In this document: in pieces, positions 18,780-27,564 of the stretch | Layout of the letters: every line of letters starts with the position of its first letter | Numbering within the stretch: position 1 is the stretch's first letter | Assembly (NCBI GenBank): GCA_963842955.1 | Contig: CAWJIJ010000009.1 | Coordinates: forward strand, 1 to 64,000 | Direction of reading: 5' to 3' | Length of the DNA stretch: 64,000 nucleotides | Source of the DNA: JARFQW01 sp963842955 | Lineage (GTDB): Bacteria; Pseudomonadota; Gammaproteobacteria; Steroidobacterales; XN24 | The notes under the pieces: generated by a model | Databases searched by the model: none | What the model saw: only the letters and a program-made list of their open reading frames with translations | Told to the model about the DNA's origin: nothing | Translations under genes and position numbers: made by a program

Positions 18780-19454
18780 ATGGGTCCGGCCAGGGCCATC
18801 ATCTTCGACTGTGACGGCGTGCTCGTCGACTCCGAGCCGCTGGCACTTGAAGTGATGGCCGGGGAGTTGGGGTCGCTGGGGCTCAAACTCAGTGACGACG
18901 AGATCCACCGACGGTTCACGGGCCGGAGTTTGCCGGACTGCCAGCGAATCATCGAGGCGCTGACACCGGACCCTCGCGTAGCGGGCTTTGCCACACGTTT
19001 CGAAACGCGGCTTGGTGCGGTCTTCGAGCGGCGCTTGCGGGCGGTGGACGGCATTCACGCGGTCGTCGCGACCCTGGCTTCAGCGAACGAATTCATGGCG
19101 GTGGCGTCCAGCGGCAGCCAGGCCAAGATCCGCCGCAGCCTGCACCTCACGGGACTCGCCAGGTACTTCCCTTCGACGCGGATCTTCAGCGCGGCGGACG
19201 TTTCTGCCGGGAAGCCCGCGCCGGACCTTTTTCTGCACGCCGCCCGAGCGATCGGCGTTCCACCCGCTGATTGTGTGGTCATTGAGGATTCGACCCCGGG
19301 GCTGGAAGCAGCCACAGTGGCCGGCATGCGGGTCATCGCGTTACTGCGACCCGGAACGCCGCCCGTCGAGGTGCCTGAAGGGGCCCTTGTTGTGCCGGAG
19401 CCCGCGATGCTGGCCGGCGCGATAGCTGGACCCGGTCGGGGGGCAGGAGCGTGA
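18780..19454 (+). CDS. HAD-superfamily phosphatase, beta-phosphoglucomutase-like subgroup
   Basis: 224 residues. Motif I is IIFDCDGVLVDSEPLAL (nucleophile Asp), motif II VASSGSQAK, motif III KPAPDLFLHAA and motif IV VIEDSTPGLEAA. The cap is the small helical type inserted after motif I. This places it with phosphatases such as YieH/YqaB and beta-phosphoglucomutases that act on small phosphorylated metabolites. The substrate cannot be told. It starts 8 bases after htpX. Confidence 0.8.
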   Translation: MGPARAIIFDCDGVLVDSEPLALEVMAGELGSLGLKLSDDEIHRRFTGRSLPDCQRIIEALTPDPRVAGFATRFETRLGAVFERRLRAVDGIHAVVATLASANEFMAVASSGSQAKIRRSLHLTGLARYFPSTRIFSAADVSAGKPAPDLFLHAARAIGVPPADCVVIEDSTPGLEAATVAGMRVIALLRPGTPPVEVPEGALVVPEPAMLAGAIAGPGRGAGA

Positions 19455-19508
19455 GGATTCGGGCAGGCAGTCGTCGCCGGTCGAGCCGGTGCCGCCTTCC
19501 GTCCCGGA

Positions 19509-20138
19509 TCAGGCGCGGCTGCTGGGCCTCGCCCGCACCGCGGTGTGCCATCGGGCCAGGTGGGGGCGGGAATCGCCGAAGCCCATCTTGATTGCCCTTG
19601 CAAAGTCGATGATGCACAACGCGGTGATGTCCGCGATGGAATAGCCGGGTCCCGCCACGAAGTCTGAGTCCGCCAGGTGCCCGTCCAACCGGTCATAGAA
19701 CGCCTCCAGGCGGACGCGGCTGCGGGGCACCAGCTCGGGAATGGCCCGATCGCCGGCGCGACCGGCCACCGCCCGTTCGGCATAGTTCGGCGCGCTGTTC
19801 CTGAAGGCCTCCGCCACGGGAATTCCGCCATCGAATTCGACCAGTCGCTGCCAGCGTTCGACGAGAGCAGCCGACCGCGCATCGGAGCCCATGAGCGGCG
19901 GGTTCGGCTGGAGTTCCTCGAAGTAGCGGCAGATTGCCACGGACTCGTCGATCACGGTCCCGTCGTCGAGGACAAGCGTGGGCAGCAGGCCGCGGGGATT
20001 GATGGCAAGAAAGCCGGGGCCCAGGTTCTCTCCGCCAACGACATCGATTTCCACGCGGGGCACGTCAATGCCCTTTTCGGAAAGAAAAATCCGGACACGC
20101 CGGGGGTTGGGGGCGAGAGGCGCATCGTAGAGCAGCAT
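19509..20138 (-). CDS. Glutathione S-transferase family protein
   Basis: 209 residues from ATG 20138 (MLLYDAPLAPNPRRVRIFLSE); a longer frame exists but lacks family sequence. The thioredoxin-like N-domain has INPRGLLPTLVLDDG (cis-Pro) and DESVAICRYFEE (Glu-Ser glutathione contact). The C-domain includes FVAGPGYSIADITALCIIDF with the N-capping Ser-Ile-Ala-Asp. The PNPRRVRIF start suggests a Ser/Asn-type catalytic residue. The substrate is unknown. It converges on the HAD gene. Confidence 0.85.
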   Translation of the reverse strand: MLLYDAPLAPNPRRVRIFLSEKGIDVPRVEIDVVGGENLGPGFLAINPRGLLPTLVLDDGTVIDESVAICRYFEELQPNPPLMGSDARSAALVERWQRLVEFDGGIPVAEAFRNSAPNYAERAVAGRAGDRAIPELVPRSRVRLEAFYDRLDGHLADSDFVAGPGYSIADITALCIIDFARAIKMGFGDSRPHLARWHTAVRARPSSRA

Positions 20139-20350
20139 GAGGGGGTCGCCTTGTTTTCGTGCGGCCTGCCATCCTAGCGCGCGGCGCGGTCTGTCGCTCT
20201 TCCCATTTCGGAGACTGCGCATATCCGTCGTCAACGGAGCGCGCCATACTTCTATTGCACTTGCATGCCAAACCCGGACGGGCTTCGGAGTATGGCCCGC
20301 GCCTGGCAGGGGATCTGCCGCTCCGGCCGCCGGGTGCTAAGGAGGGTCTT

Positions 20351-20842
20351 ATGAGCCGTTTCAGCACCGCTGATATTCCGTCGAAACCCGGTGTCTACGC
20401 GTTCCACGCCCGCGACAGCCTCTTGTGGGTCGGCTACGGAACGAGCATCCACGAACGCGTTGAGCACCACTTGCTCAAGGGCGAACCGATCACGACTCCC
20501 GGCGTGAGCCGGGCAGCAAACCTGGATCCGGCCCGGGTGACCCGGGTCGTCTGGTGGCTCTATCCGGAGCCCGCGGATCCGGCGTCGCTCGAGGCGGCCT
20601 GGGAACTCGCTGTACGGGAACTTTCACCCCGGATGCGCCCGCGCTCCACGGTTGGCCGGGAGGCCCTTGCCAGGCTGGAGGACATGGAATTCGTACACCG
20701 GGTCCGGACCCGGCTGGCCGGTCCGCCGGACGGATTGTTTATTCCCCAGAACCTGGACGCCCTGACAAGGAACGTGATCGAGCTGGAGGGAAAAGTGGAA
20801 TCCCTGAGGGACAGCCTGGATTCGCAGAAGAATCCGGACTAG
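20351..20842 (+). CDS. GIY-YIG-like nuclease-domain protein
   Basis: 163 residues from ATG 20351, set by an AAGGAGG ribosome site 5-10 bases upstream. SKPGVYAFHARDSLLWVGYG is a GIY-YIG-type first motif (GVY, then LWVGYG in place of YIG), followed by SIHERVEHHLL with a conserved-position Arg. A WELAVRELSPRMRPRSTVGR segment lies where such domains place a Glu. The C-terminus is a short coiled coil (IELEGKVESLRDSLDSQ). Catalysis cannot be confirmed because the YIG Tyr is replaced. Function unknown. Confidence 0.55.
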   Translation: MSRFSTADIPSKPGVYAFHARDSLLWVGYGTSIHERVEHHLLKGEPITTPGVSRAANLDPARVTRVVWWLYPEPADPASLEAAWELAVRELSPRMRPRSTVGREALARLEDMEFVHRVRTRLAGPPDGLFIPQNLDALTRNVIELEGKVESLRDSLDSQKNPD

Positions 20843-20894
20843 TCGGGCGAAAGGAATCCCGCGAAGGGGTGCCGGGCCGGTCAGGCCGGTCCGA

Positions 20895-21509
20895 TTACGG
20901 CTCGACAGCCTGGAATTCGATCACGCGCTCCATCCGCCGCGCGTCGGGGCCGGCGCCGGGGGAGGGCGCGTAGCGCCAGCGCTTGACGGCCCGCGTGGCG
21001 GCCCGGTTGAACAGCGTCGGAGGGTTGGCCTCGACAACCGATACATTCTCGACCCGGCCGTCGGCTCGCACGTCAAACGCCACCTTGACCCAGCCGTTGG
21101 TGCTGCTGAGCAGTGCTTCCCTCGGGTACTCAGGTTCGACCCGGTTGACCAGTTCCGGCTCGCTGATCGTCGCAACTGGAGGGGGCCCCAGCTGGGGCGC
21201 ATTCTGGAATTCGGGTGCGAAAGCCGGCATGTCCGGCAAGTCGATGGCGACATCGAGATTCGGGCGGTCCGCCCGGGGCGCCGTGTTTGCAGCGCTTGAC
21301 CCCACCCTCGGGGGCGCAACCAGTGCAGCCGGCATCTCGGGGGCTTCGCGGGAGCGTTCGCTGTCGCTGACCTTGAGCTCGCCGAACGATCCCTTGGGAG
21401 CGTTGCCCGGAGCCGCAGCCAGGGCGCCCCACGACAGGCACGCCAAGACGCATGCCAGGCCGCCGCGGCTTATCCCTCGATGTCGTGTGCTCCGGGTCAT
21501 CTCCGCCAT
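20895..21509 (-). CDS. TonB C-terminal-domain protein, exported
   Basis: 204 residues. It has an N-terminal signal peptide (GLACVLACLSWGALAAAP), then a Pro/Ala-rich linker of about 80 residues. A TonB C-terminal domain starts at RVEPEYPREALLSSTNGWVK and contains FNRAATRAVKRWRYAP. The domain is clearly related to the TonB at 54.8 kb, which shares EPxYPREALL, GWVKV, FNRAA and the RxxxVIEF end. Here the N-terminus looks cleavable rather than a membrane anchor, so it may not be driven by an ExbB motor. It converges on the GIY-YIG gene. Confidence 0.7.
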   Translation of the reverse strand: MAEMTRSTRHRGISRGGLACVLACLSWGALAAAPGNAPKGSFGELKVSDSERSREAPEMPAALVAPPRVGSSAANTAPRADRPNLDVAIDLPDMPAFAPEFQNAPQLGPPPVATISEPELVNRVEPEYPREALLSSTNGWVKVAFDVRADGRVENVSVVEANPPTLFNRAATRAVKRWRYAPSPGAGPDARRMERVIEFQAVEP

Positions 21510-21626
21510 GCCGTTCCCAGTGGCGACTCTCGCCGCAGGGTGATTTATGACGGATTCAACATAAGGGTGCCGGCCTTGAATGGCTGTGATCCATGTCGCG
21601 GAATGCCGACATGCCGGCGGCCGTCG

Positions 21627-21878
21627 CTACACCCGGGTGGTCCCCCGGCGCTGAAGTCGAGCCCCCGCCCACTGGCCGCCGAAGTAAGCCGCGACCAGCA
21701 CCGGCACCTGGGACCATTGCCAGGCGTATCCGGTGAGCAGGCGCGCCGCGATAATCACGGGCACCGCCGCGTGGACGGCTACGAACCACAGCGGGGAAAA
21801 TTTCCTTACGCTTTGGCGCCACCAGCCAAAAGGGACGTTGATGGCAAAAACGAACAGAGCAAAGAGCGCCAGCTGCAC
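21627..21878 (-). CDS. Small integral membrane protein of unknown function
   Basis: 83 residues from GTG 21878. Hydrophobic stretches LALFALFVFAINVPFGWW, WFVAVHAAVPVIIAARLL and VPVLVAAYFGGQWAGARL predict three membrane helices, ending in a basic tail. I do not recognise a named family. The start lies one base after the stop of the DUF3080 gene, which suggests translational coupling and argues that both are real genes. Confidence 0.6.
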   Translation of the reverse strand: MQLALFALFVFAINVPFGWWRQSVRKFSPLWFVAVHAAVPVIIAARLLTGYAWQWSQVPVLVAAYFGGQWAGARLQRRGTTRV

Positions 21879-21879
21879 G

Positions 21880-22942
21880 TCAGACGCCCATGGACGCGCA
21901 GCGCACGGAAAGTCCGGCCCACGCGCCTTCGTGGTGCTGCCTGGCGGACAGGAACGCCGGCCATATTCCTTTGTCGTTCGCGGGGTCCATTACCTGCGAA
22001 TAATACTCGATGAACCCCGCTGGCGGGGGCGCGTGATTGGGCCTCGAGGAGCTGATCCAGAGCGCCATGCCAGCGCTCACCCGCGTCCGTGAGTGCATCG
22101 AGCCATCGTCCCACGTCGCCGGATTCGAAGCGTGTTTCCAGGCCGACCCACCCGTCTCCGGGCGATACCGGGCAGGGACTCTCCTCCACCAATCGCGTCG
22201 CTGCCGCGAGCTGATCGGTGGCTCGCCCCAGCGCTTTCGCCAGCCGGCCGCCATGGGCGCTGCGCTCCAGCACTTCGAAAGCCCCGACTAGCCTGTCCCG
22301 CCGCAAGGCAAAATCCTCCCGGCCATAGTGACTCACGATGTCGGCCAGATCGCGTATGGCGTCCTCCGGCGCCGGTTCGGCCCGCGTCGGGTCGAACGCC
22401 GGCGCTGACACCCGGTAGAGGGCCGCGAACTCGCGGCCGCCAAACGTGGCGTTCCACAGCATGGGCCCCGCATCCAGCTGCTTTGCCTGAAGGATCCCCC
22501 GCAGGGCCGTGGCCAGGGCCGGGTCGTCGCCGGATTCCTCCAGGCGTGCCAGGCAACGGGCCAATCCGGCTGCCAGAGCATGCTCGTAGACCAGGCGAAT
22601 GCTGTCTCCTTCAAGTCTTCCGAGCGCGCTGTTTCGCTCGGCCACCAGCGACCGCAGACCGCAGGCCTTCAGGTCCAGGAACTGTCCAAGGCCCACGCGA
22701 AGGTCGGCCCGCGGCAGCCGGCGACTCCCTGCGTCCGGATACGGGGGCGGCACGAATCGAGGGATTGGGGTCATCGTGGCCCTGACCCCCCGGGCCAGTT
22801 CGGCCACATAGCCGGTCAGGGGTGAGGGATCCGGCGAAACGGTGCATGCGGCTAATTGGCAGGCAAGCAGCCCTGCGGCGAGAACCGCCGCTGTGCGCCG
22901 GGCGGCAGCGGTGCATAATTCGAAAAAGTGAGGTGCGAACAT
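21880..22942 (-). CDS. DUF3080-like lipoprotein (frameshifted)
   Basis: The N-terminus has a lipoprotein signal with lipobox LAAC. The body is helical (SPLTGYVAELARGVRA; LGQFLDLKACGLRSLVAERN; DIVSHYGREDFALRRDRLVG), as I recall for the DUF3080 family of gammaproteobacterial lipoproteins. The frame breaks at the C4 run 22015-22018. Removing one base joins it to GFIEYYSQVMDPANDKGIWP and a stop at 21880, giving a product of about 353 residues. The ATG at 22942 overlaps the pdxH start on the other strand. Upstream TTG/ATG codons in frame exist, so the start is uncertain. Function unknown. Confidence 0.65.
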
Positions 22943-23576
22943 GGATCTAGGCGATGTCAGACGGGAATACGAACGGGCCATGCTCACCCGGGACGAGCTC
23001 CGGGGCGACCCGGTGGCCCAGTTCGAGACATGGTACCGCGAGGCCGAAGCCGCTCAGGTAGCCGAGGTCAATGCCGTTAGTCTGTCCACCGTGGATGCCG
23101 AAGGCCGGCCGACCGCCCGGACGGTGCTCGTGAAATATTTCGATGCCGACGGCTTTGTGTTCTTCACCAATACGGGCAGCCGGAAGGCGGCGGACATCGA
23201 AGTCAATTCCAATGTTTGCCTGCTGTTTTTCTGGCAGCCTCTGGAACGGCAGGTCATCGTTCGCGGGGCTGCCGAGCAAGTTTCCCGGGCAGAAACGATG
23301 CGGTACTTCGCGCGTCGCCCCAGGGGCAGTCAGCTGGGGGCGTGGGTTTCCAGGCAGAGCTCGGTGATTTCGTCGCGGCAGATCCTGGCTGCTCAGCTGG
23401 AATCCATGCGCAGAAAATTCGCCGACGGCCAGGTGCCGCTGCCGGATTTCTGGAGTGGCTATCGCGTCCGGCCTCGGGACATCGAATTCTGGCAGGGGGG
23501 GCGCGACCGCCTCCACGACCGTTTTCTCTACCGGCGAGGCGCCGACGGCTGGACCGTGGACCGGCTGGCCCCCTGA
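22941..23576 (+). CDS. pdxH: Pyridoxamine 5'-phosphate oxidase
   Basis: 211 residues, the standard length. Signatures are RTVLVKYFDADGFVFFTN (FMN and substrate contacts), SRKAADIEVN, CLLFFWQPLERQVIVRG, SQLGAWVSRQSSVISSR and the C-terminal EFWQGGRDRLHDRFLYRR. It oxidises pyridoxamine and pyridoxine phosphate to pyridoxal phosphate with FMN in the cytosol. PLP is the cofactor of the aminotransferases that feed the catabolic pathways nearby. Its ATG at 22941 lies inside the CATG shared with the divergent DUF3080 gene. Confidence 0.95.
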   Translation: MDLGDVRREYERAMLTRDELRGDPVAQFETWYREAEAAQVAEVNAVSLSTVDAEGRPTARTVLVKYFDADGFVFFTNTGSRKAADIEVNSNVCLLFFWQPLERQVIVRGAAEQVSRAETMRYFARRPRGSQLGAWVSRQSSVISSRQILAAQLESMRRKFADGQVPLPDFWSGYRVRPRDIEFWQGGRDRLHDRFLYRRGADGWTVDRLAP

Positions 23577-23577
23577 G

Positions 23578-24384
23578 CTATTCCGGCGGCTCGGGCGTTC
23601 CGGTAGCGGGCCAGTCGTCGGGGCAACCTTCGATCTCGTCAGGGGCTTCGTGCAGGAAGCGCCCGGTGGCCAGGAACGCGGCCGTGTTCTCGGCCACCTC
23701 CCGTGAGCGCATGATCAGTGCGTGGGACGCAGGCACCATCAGGAAATCCGCCGCGCCTTCGAGACGGGTGGCGCAAATCGAAAGGATACCGTCGTCTTCG
23801 CCCGGGATCGTGACGGTGCCCAGGGGGTTTATGGTGCCGGTTCCCGCGATGATGCCGACCGGATAGTCCGGTAAAGGCAGGCTCTTCGGAAAGCTGTCCG
23901 GCTCGGTTCCAAGTGCCTCCAGCGCCGGCCCCATCATCGAGGAGACCGGCCAGCGGTGCTGGAACCGGTCCGCCAGCAGGCTGCCCTGATTCGGCGGTGT
24001 GAGCATGACCAGCCGGCCGAGGTTGCGGGGCTTCGCATCGGCAATCCAGGCGCGGGCAAGAATGCCTCCGAGGGAGTGGCCCACGAAGTGCAGGCGCTCT
24101 GCCTGCAGGCAACACTCTCGTATGCCTTCATCCAGGTTCGACAGCAGGGTTTCGGGAGAGTATTCCGTGGATTCGTAGTCCAGGTTGTGGACTTCGTATC
24201 CGCGCTCTTCGAGGTAGTCAGCGAGTTTCGCCATCGACTTCGCGCTGCGTCCCAGGCCGTGCAGCAGGACGACAACTTCGCCGGCCGGCGTCGCTCCCGG
24301 CTCAATTTGGGATGACGCCATCGAAGAGGGGCTTGCGAGGAGAGCGAGCAGACAAAGCAGGACCCTCCTCGGAGCCGGCCTCAT
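23578..24384 (-). CDS. Exported alpha/beta hydrolase (lipase-like)
   Basis: 268 residues. A signal peptide (RRVLLCLLALLASPSSMAS) precedes an alpha/beta-hydrolase domain: oxyanion loop VVVLLHGLGRSAKSM, nucleophile elbow HFVGHSLGGILARA, and later LVMLTPPNQGS and VPASHALIM (likely catalytic His). It resembles small triacylglycerol-lipase/PGAP1-like periplasmic esterases. The ATG overlaps the stop of the amidotransferase gene (ATGA), which sets the start at 24384. Paired conserved Cys residues (RECCLQ) could form a disulfide. Substrate unknown. Confidence 0.75.
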   Translation of the reverse strand: MRPAPRRVLLCLLALLASPSSMASSQIEPGATPAGEVVVLLHGLGRSAKSMAKLADYLEERGYEVHNLDYESTEYSPETLLSNLDEGIRECCLQAERLHFVGHSLGGILARAWIADAKPRNLGRLVMLTPPNQGSLLADRFQHRWPVSSMMGPALEALGTEPDSFPKSLPLPDYPVGIIAGTGTINPLGTVTIPGEDDGILSICATRLEGAADFLMVPASHALIMRSREVAENTAAFLATGRFLHEAPDEIEGCPDDWPATGTPEPPE

Positions 24385-25073
24385 GACCTCTCCAGGAACA
24401 GGTCGTCGAGCAGCGCAATCAGCTGGCCATGAATTCCCGCATAGGCGGAGCCGTTGGCCAGGATCTCTTCGGGTTGTTGTACAAAAGGGCCACCGTCGAT
24501 CTCGTCGGCGCAGGCCCGGGTCAGGGCGACCGCGATATCGGGCGTGGTCTCGAGGTGAAACTGAATTCCCAGCAGGCGCTCCCTGACGAAGCCCTGATTC
24601 AGGCAGGCCGGTGTGGATGCAATGCGCCGGCTTCCAGGTGGCAGGTCGAATTGTTCGCCGTGCCAGTGAAAGACGGGGACGGCCGGGTCCAGCCAGGCTC
24701 CGCAGGCCGCCGTCGGGTCGGGTGTGACGGGAAACCACCCGATCTCGCGGCTGGCGCAGCGGGTGACCTCCGCCCCAAGCGCGAAAGCCAGCAGTTGGGC
24801 GCCGAGACAGATGCCGAGGATCGGGCGCTGCATGCCGGCCTGATCCCGGAGCCAATCGATTTCCGGCCGGATCCACGCATGATCCGCCTGGTCATGCACG
24901 CTCATAGGCCCCCCAAGGGAAACTATGCCGTCGTCGGAGTTAATCCGGGGCAGCGGTTCGCCGTCGAAACGCATCACCGGGCGCAGCTCGACGCCCCGGC
25001 CGTGCGCCCAGTCAGCGATTTTGCCGGGGCCTTCGAACGCCACGTGCTGCAGGACATGCAGGGTCTTGATCAT
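24381..25073 (-). CDS. Class I glutamine amidotransferase-like protein
   Basis: 230 residues from ATG 25073 (MIKTLHVLQHVAFEGPG). The catalytic Cys is Cys89 in PILGICLGAQLLAFALGAEV, with His173 and Glu175 in LLGIQFHLETTP completing the triad. IVSLGGPMSVHDQ and FHWHGEQFDLPPG are typical of the stand-alone GuaA-like amidotransferases found next to catabolic genes. It may hydrolyse glutamine or a gamma-glutamyl compound. The ammonia-accepting partner is not identified. It is coupled to the lipase-like gene downstream. Confidence 0.85.
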   Translation of the reverse strand: MIKTLHVLQHVAFEGPGKIADWAHGRGVELRPVMRFDGEPLPRINSDDGIVSLGGPMSVHDQADHAWIRPEIDWLRDQAGMQRPILGICLGAQLLAFALGAEVTRCASREIGWFPVTPDPTAACGAWLDPAVPVFHWHGEQFDLPPGSRRIASTPACLNQGFVRERLLGIQFHLETTPDIAVALTRACADEIDGGPFVQQPEEILANGSAYAGIHGQLIALLDDLFLERS

Positions 25074-25212
25074 TTCGGGACAGCATCTCGAGGGGGCTCG
25101 CTGCAGATGATACGGCGCTGAACGCCGAAACAAACCCGGAAGAGCCAACAGCCGTCCGTGAGCCTGACCCCTTGCGCTGCGTCGGCAGGGCAGGGCGCCG
25201 CAAGCCGTCGAT

Positions 25213-26340
25213 TCATACGTCGGATCCGGAGCTGACCGTCACAAAGTTATCCAGCGGCAGCCGGAGGCTGACCGGAGAGGGGTATCGGGCCGCATAGCCG
25301 ACCCGAAGCAAGAACTGCGGCGACTCATCAAGTCCGAGTCGATCGCCGATTTCCGTCCGCCAGGGTTCCTCTTCCAGTGCCTGGCTCATGGGATGGATAC
25401 CCACGTCGGCGCTGCGCGCCCTGAGCCAGAGCCGTTCGCACTGGCGGCCGGCATTCAGCAGGTCCTCCGCCGAGTCTCCGGCTCCAGTCACCACGATCCA
25501 TCCGCCGGAAGAACCGATCTCTTCCGCAGTCTGGCGGATCGTGGCCCTCGCGAACGACGCGCTCATGACGTCGTCGGGCTCGAAGAAGTGCCGGGTCCAC
25601 CAGCCCGCAAAGCCGCCGATTCCCATGGCCGCGGGCGTGAGGCCCGTGCGATGTTTACGGGCTGCCTCATCCGACCAATGGATCCACTCCGAGAGCTCCT
25701 CCATTACCGGTTTTCGCCGGCACTGCATCGCTACGGCCTCCACGGTCGCCTCGTCCAGCCAGCCGGACTCGCGGGAGCCTGCGGGGAAATACACCGTGCT
25801 GGGTGTGTTTCGGAGAAGCTCGGCTATATCCCCGCGCCGGATTCGGCGTGGCGCAAAGGGTCCCCTCAGGGTTCGTCGCCGGGTTATGGCCTGCAAATCC
25901 GCGGTCCGCTCGTCGCTGGAGCCGACGAACAGAACGGCAAGTCCTTTCGCTTTCCCCACACCGGCCAGTTCGACCGGCCGGCCGTGATGCCGGCCCGCCT
26001 CGGCGAGGTTCTCCAGGAAAGCGCCGGCGGACAGAAGGGCCTCGCGCCGGGCCGGGTCAACGGCTGGCAGCTGCCGCTGTGGTGCCAGGTCGAGAAACCA
26101 GCGGTCGGGCCGGTCTATTCGAACCTGCCAGGGCTGGGCGTTGTGCCCGCTTGGAGCCAGGGATGCCAGGTACAGCATTTCGCAGCTCACCGGATCGAGC
26201 CGGTCGCCCAGGCTGGCCGTCGACTCGGAGGCTGGAAAGTCGTCGCGGCCCACCGGACCCGAACAGCCACCCAGCAGGGGCGAAAGCCCGGCGGCCGTCA
26301 GGCCTGCCGCACTGGACTTGAGAAATTCACGTCGCTTCAT
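25213..26340 (-). CDS. Nitroreductase-like protein with Tat/lipoprotein signal (Acg-like)
   Basis: 375 residues. The N-terminus MKRREFLKSSAAGLTAAGLS is a twin-arginine signal (RREFLK), followed by a lipobox-like LLGGC, so the protein is probably exported folded and may be lipidated. The body resembles the nitroreductase/Acg type: LASLAPSGHNAQPWQVRI (FMN-site SGHNAQPW), the RRTLRGPF segment, and the late segments AGRQCERLWLRARSADVG and LLRVGYA. Such proteins bind FMN, but their substrate is unknown. It stands alone, divergent from the ROK kinase. Confidence 0.75.
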   Translation of the reverse strand: MKRREFLKSSAAGLTAAGLSPLLGGCSGPVGRDDFPASESTASLGDRLDPVSCEMLYLASLAPSGHNAQPWQVRIDRPDRWFLDLAPQRQLPAVDPARREALLSAGAFLENLAEAGRHHGRPVELAGVGKAKGLAVLFVGSSDERTADLQAITRRRTLRGPFAPRRIRRGDIAELLRNTPSTVYFPAGSRESGWLDEATVEAVAMQCRRKPVMEELSEWIHWSDEAARKHRTGLTPAAMGIGGFAGWWTRHFFEPDDVMSASFARATIRQTAEEIGSSGGWIVVTGAGDSAEDLLNAGRQCERLWLRARSADVGIHPMSQALEEEPWRTEIGDRLGLDESPQFLLRVGYAARYPSPVSLRLPLDNFVTVSSGSDV

Positions 26341-26422
26341 AGTGTTTTCTGATACTGGCCCGCCTCGCCCGGGCCTGCGGATTCGACGGCACTCCCCGGC
26401 AAGGACATGTTAAGAATAGGCC

Positions 26423-27316
26423 ATGCATATCGGCATTGACCTGGGCGGGACAAAGACGGAAATCATCGCCGTAGAGCGGGACGGCGCCGTCCTGCACCGT
26501 GACCGTGAAGCCACGGTCCGTGATTATGCGGGCTGCCTGGCGCAGATCGCCGGCCTGGTCGAGGGCGTTGAGACGCAGACCGGGCGCACCGGCAGCCTGG
26601 GGATCGGGATACCCGGGAGCCTGTCGCCCGCCAGCGGCCAGGTCCGGAATGCAAACTCCGTGTGGCTGAACGGCCGACGGCTCGGTGTCGACCTTGCCGA
26701 GCGACTGGACCGGCCGGTGCGAATCGAAAACGATGCCAACTGCTTTGCGCTCTCGGAGGCAACCGACGGTGCCGGCAGGGGGTTCGCATCCGTGTTCGGG
26801 ATTATCCTCGGCACCGGCGTCGGAGGCGGGCTGGTCATAGACGGGCGCCTCGAATCCGGGGCGCAGGGCATAGCCGGCGAGTGGGGGCACAATCCGCTTC
26901 CGGGTGTCGCCTCCGGGAGCGGGCCGGACTGCTGGTGTGGTCGCCGGGCTTGTGTGGAAACCTTTCTCTCGGGACCTGGCCTTGCGCGGGATCACGAGGA
27001 GGCCGGCGGAGGCCGGATGACCGCTGTCGCCGTCGCCGCTGCGGCGGCTGTGGGAGAGCCCCTGGCCGTCGCCAGCATGCGCCGGTACACCCGTCGCCTG
27101 GGTCGGGCGCTGGCCGTCGTGACCAATCTGCTGGACCCCGACGTGATTGTTCTCGGAGGCGGCCTGTCCAACATCGAGGGTCTGGCCGAAGCGGTTACCG
27201 CCGAGATCATGCCGCTTGTGTTTTCTGACCGGCCGCGAGTGACAGTCCGCCGCCATCTTCACGGCGATTCCAGTGGCGTGCGCGGCGCGGCGTGGTTGGG
27301 CGCTGGCCTGGTCTAG
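26423..27316 (+). CDS. ROK-family sugar kinase (fructokinase/mannokinase-like)
   Basis: 297 residues. The phosphate-binding loop IDLGGTKTEI is at 5-14. The ROK signature region gives VRIENDANCFALSEATDG, ILGTGVGGGLVIDG and the zinc site GHNPLP...CWCGRRACVETFLSGPGL (His plus three Cys). This pattern is that of the Mak/NagK type, which phosphorylates fructose, mannose or N-acetylglucosamine in the cytosol. The sugar cannot be decided from sequence. ATG 26423 is set by the family N-terminus MHIGIDLGG. Confidence 0.88.
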   Translation: MHIGIDLGGTKTEIIAVERDGAVLHRDREATVRDYAGCLAQIAGLVEGVETQTGRTGSLGIGIPGSLSPASGQVRNANSVWLNGRRLGVDLAERLDRPVRIENDANCFALSEATDGAGRGFASVFGIILGTGVGGGLVIDGRLESGAQGIAGEWGHNPLPGVASGSGPDCWCGRRACVETFLSGPGLARDHEEAGGGRMTAVAVAAAAAVGEPLAVASMRRYTRRLGRALAVVTNLLDPDVIVLGGGLSNIEGLAEAVTAEIMPLVFSDRPRVTVRRHLHGDSSGVRGAAWLGAGLV

Positions 27317-27360
27317 CGCCCCGGAGAACAGCCTCGACAGCGAACAACGCGGGTCGGCGT

Positions 27361-27564
27361 TCAGCGCCGGGCCCAGCGGCGGGAAATGTGCTCCGTCGCT
27401 TCCTGGATATCCAGCGGCCGAGTTCCGCCGCCGGTGCGGAGGTAGAAAGCAGGCTGCTTGCCCTCATGCAGAAATACCGGCCGGGGCGAAGGCGTGGCGA
27501 TGACAGAGATCAGTGACCGCCGCTGGACGGGCGCGAGACTTCGATAGTAGCCTGCGACGCTCAT
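27361..27564 (-). CDS. Small protein resembling the C-terminal part of an AlbA_2 (Schlafen-like) domain
   Basis: 67 residues from ATG 27564, which overlaps the TGA of the thioredoxin-like gene (ATGA). ATPSPRPVFLHEGKQPAFYL then RTGGGTRPLDIQEATEHISRRW closely follows the final strand-helix of AlbA_2 domains (pattern PSPRPVF...FYVRxGNSTRxL...EAxxYIxxxW). Only this last segment is present; the rest of a normal domain is missing and there is no room for it upstream. It may be a stand-alone mini-protein or a domain remnant kept by translational coupling. Function unknown. Confidence 0.5.
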   Translation of the reverse strand: MSVAGYYRSLAPVQRRSLISVIATPSPRPVFLHEGKQPAFYLRTGGGTRPLDIQEATEHISRRWARR

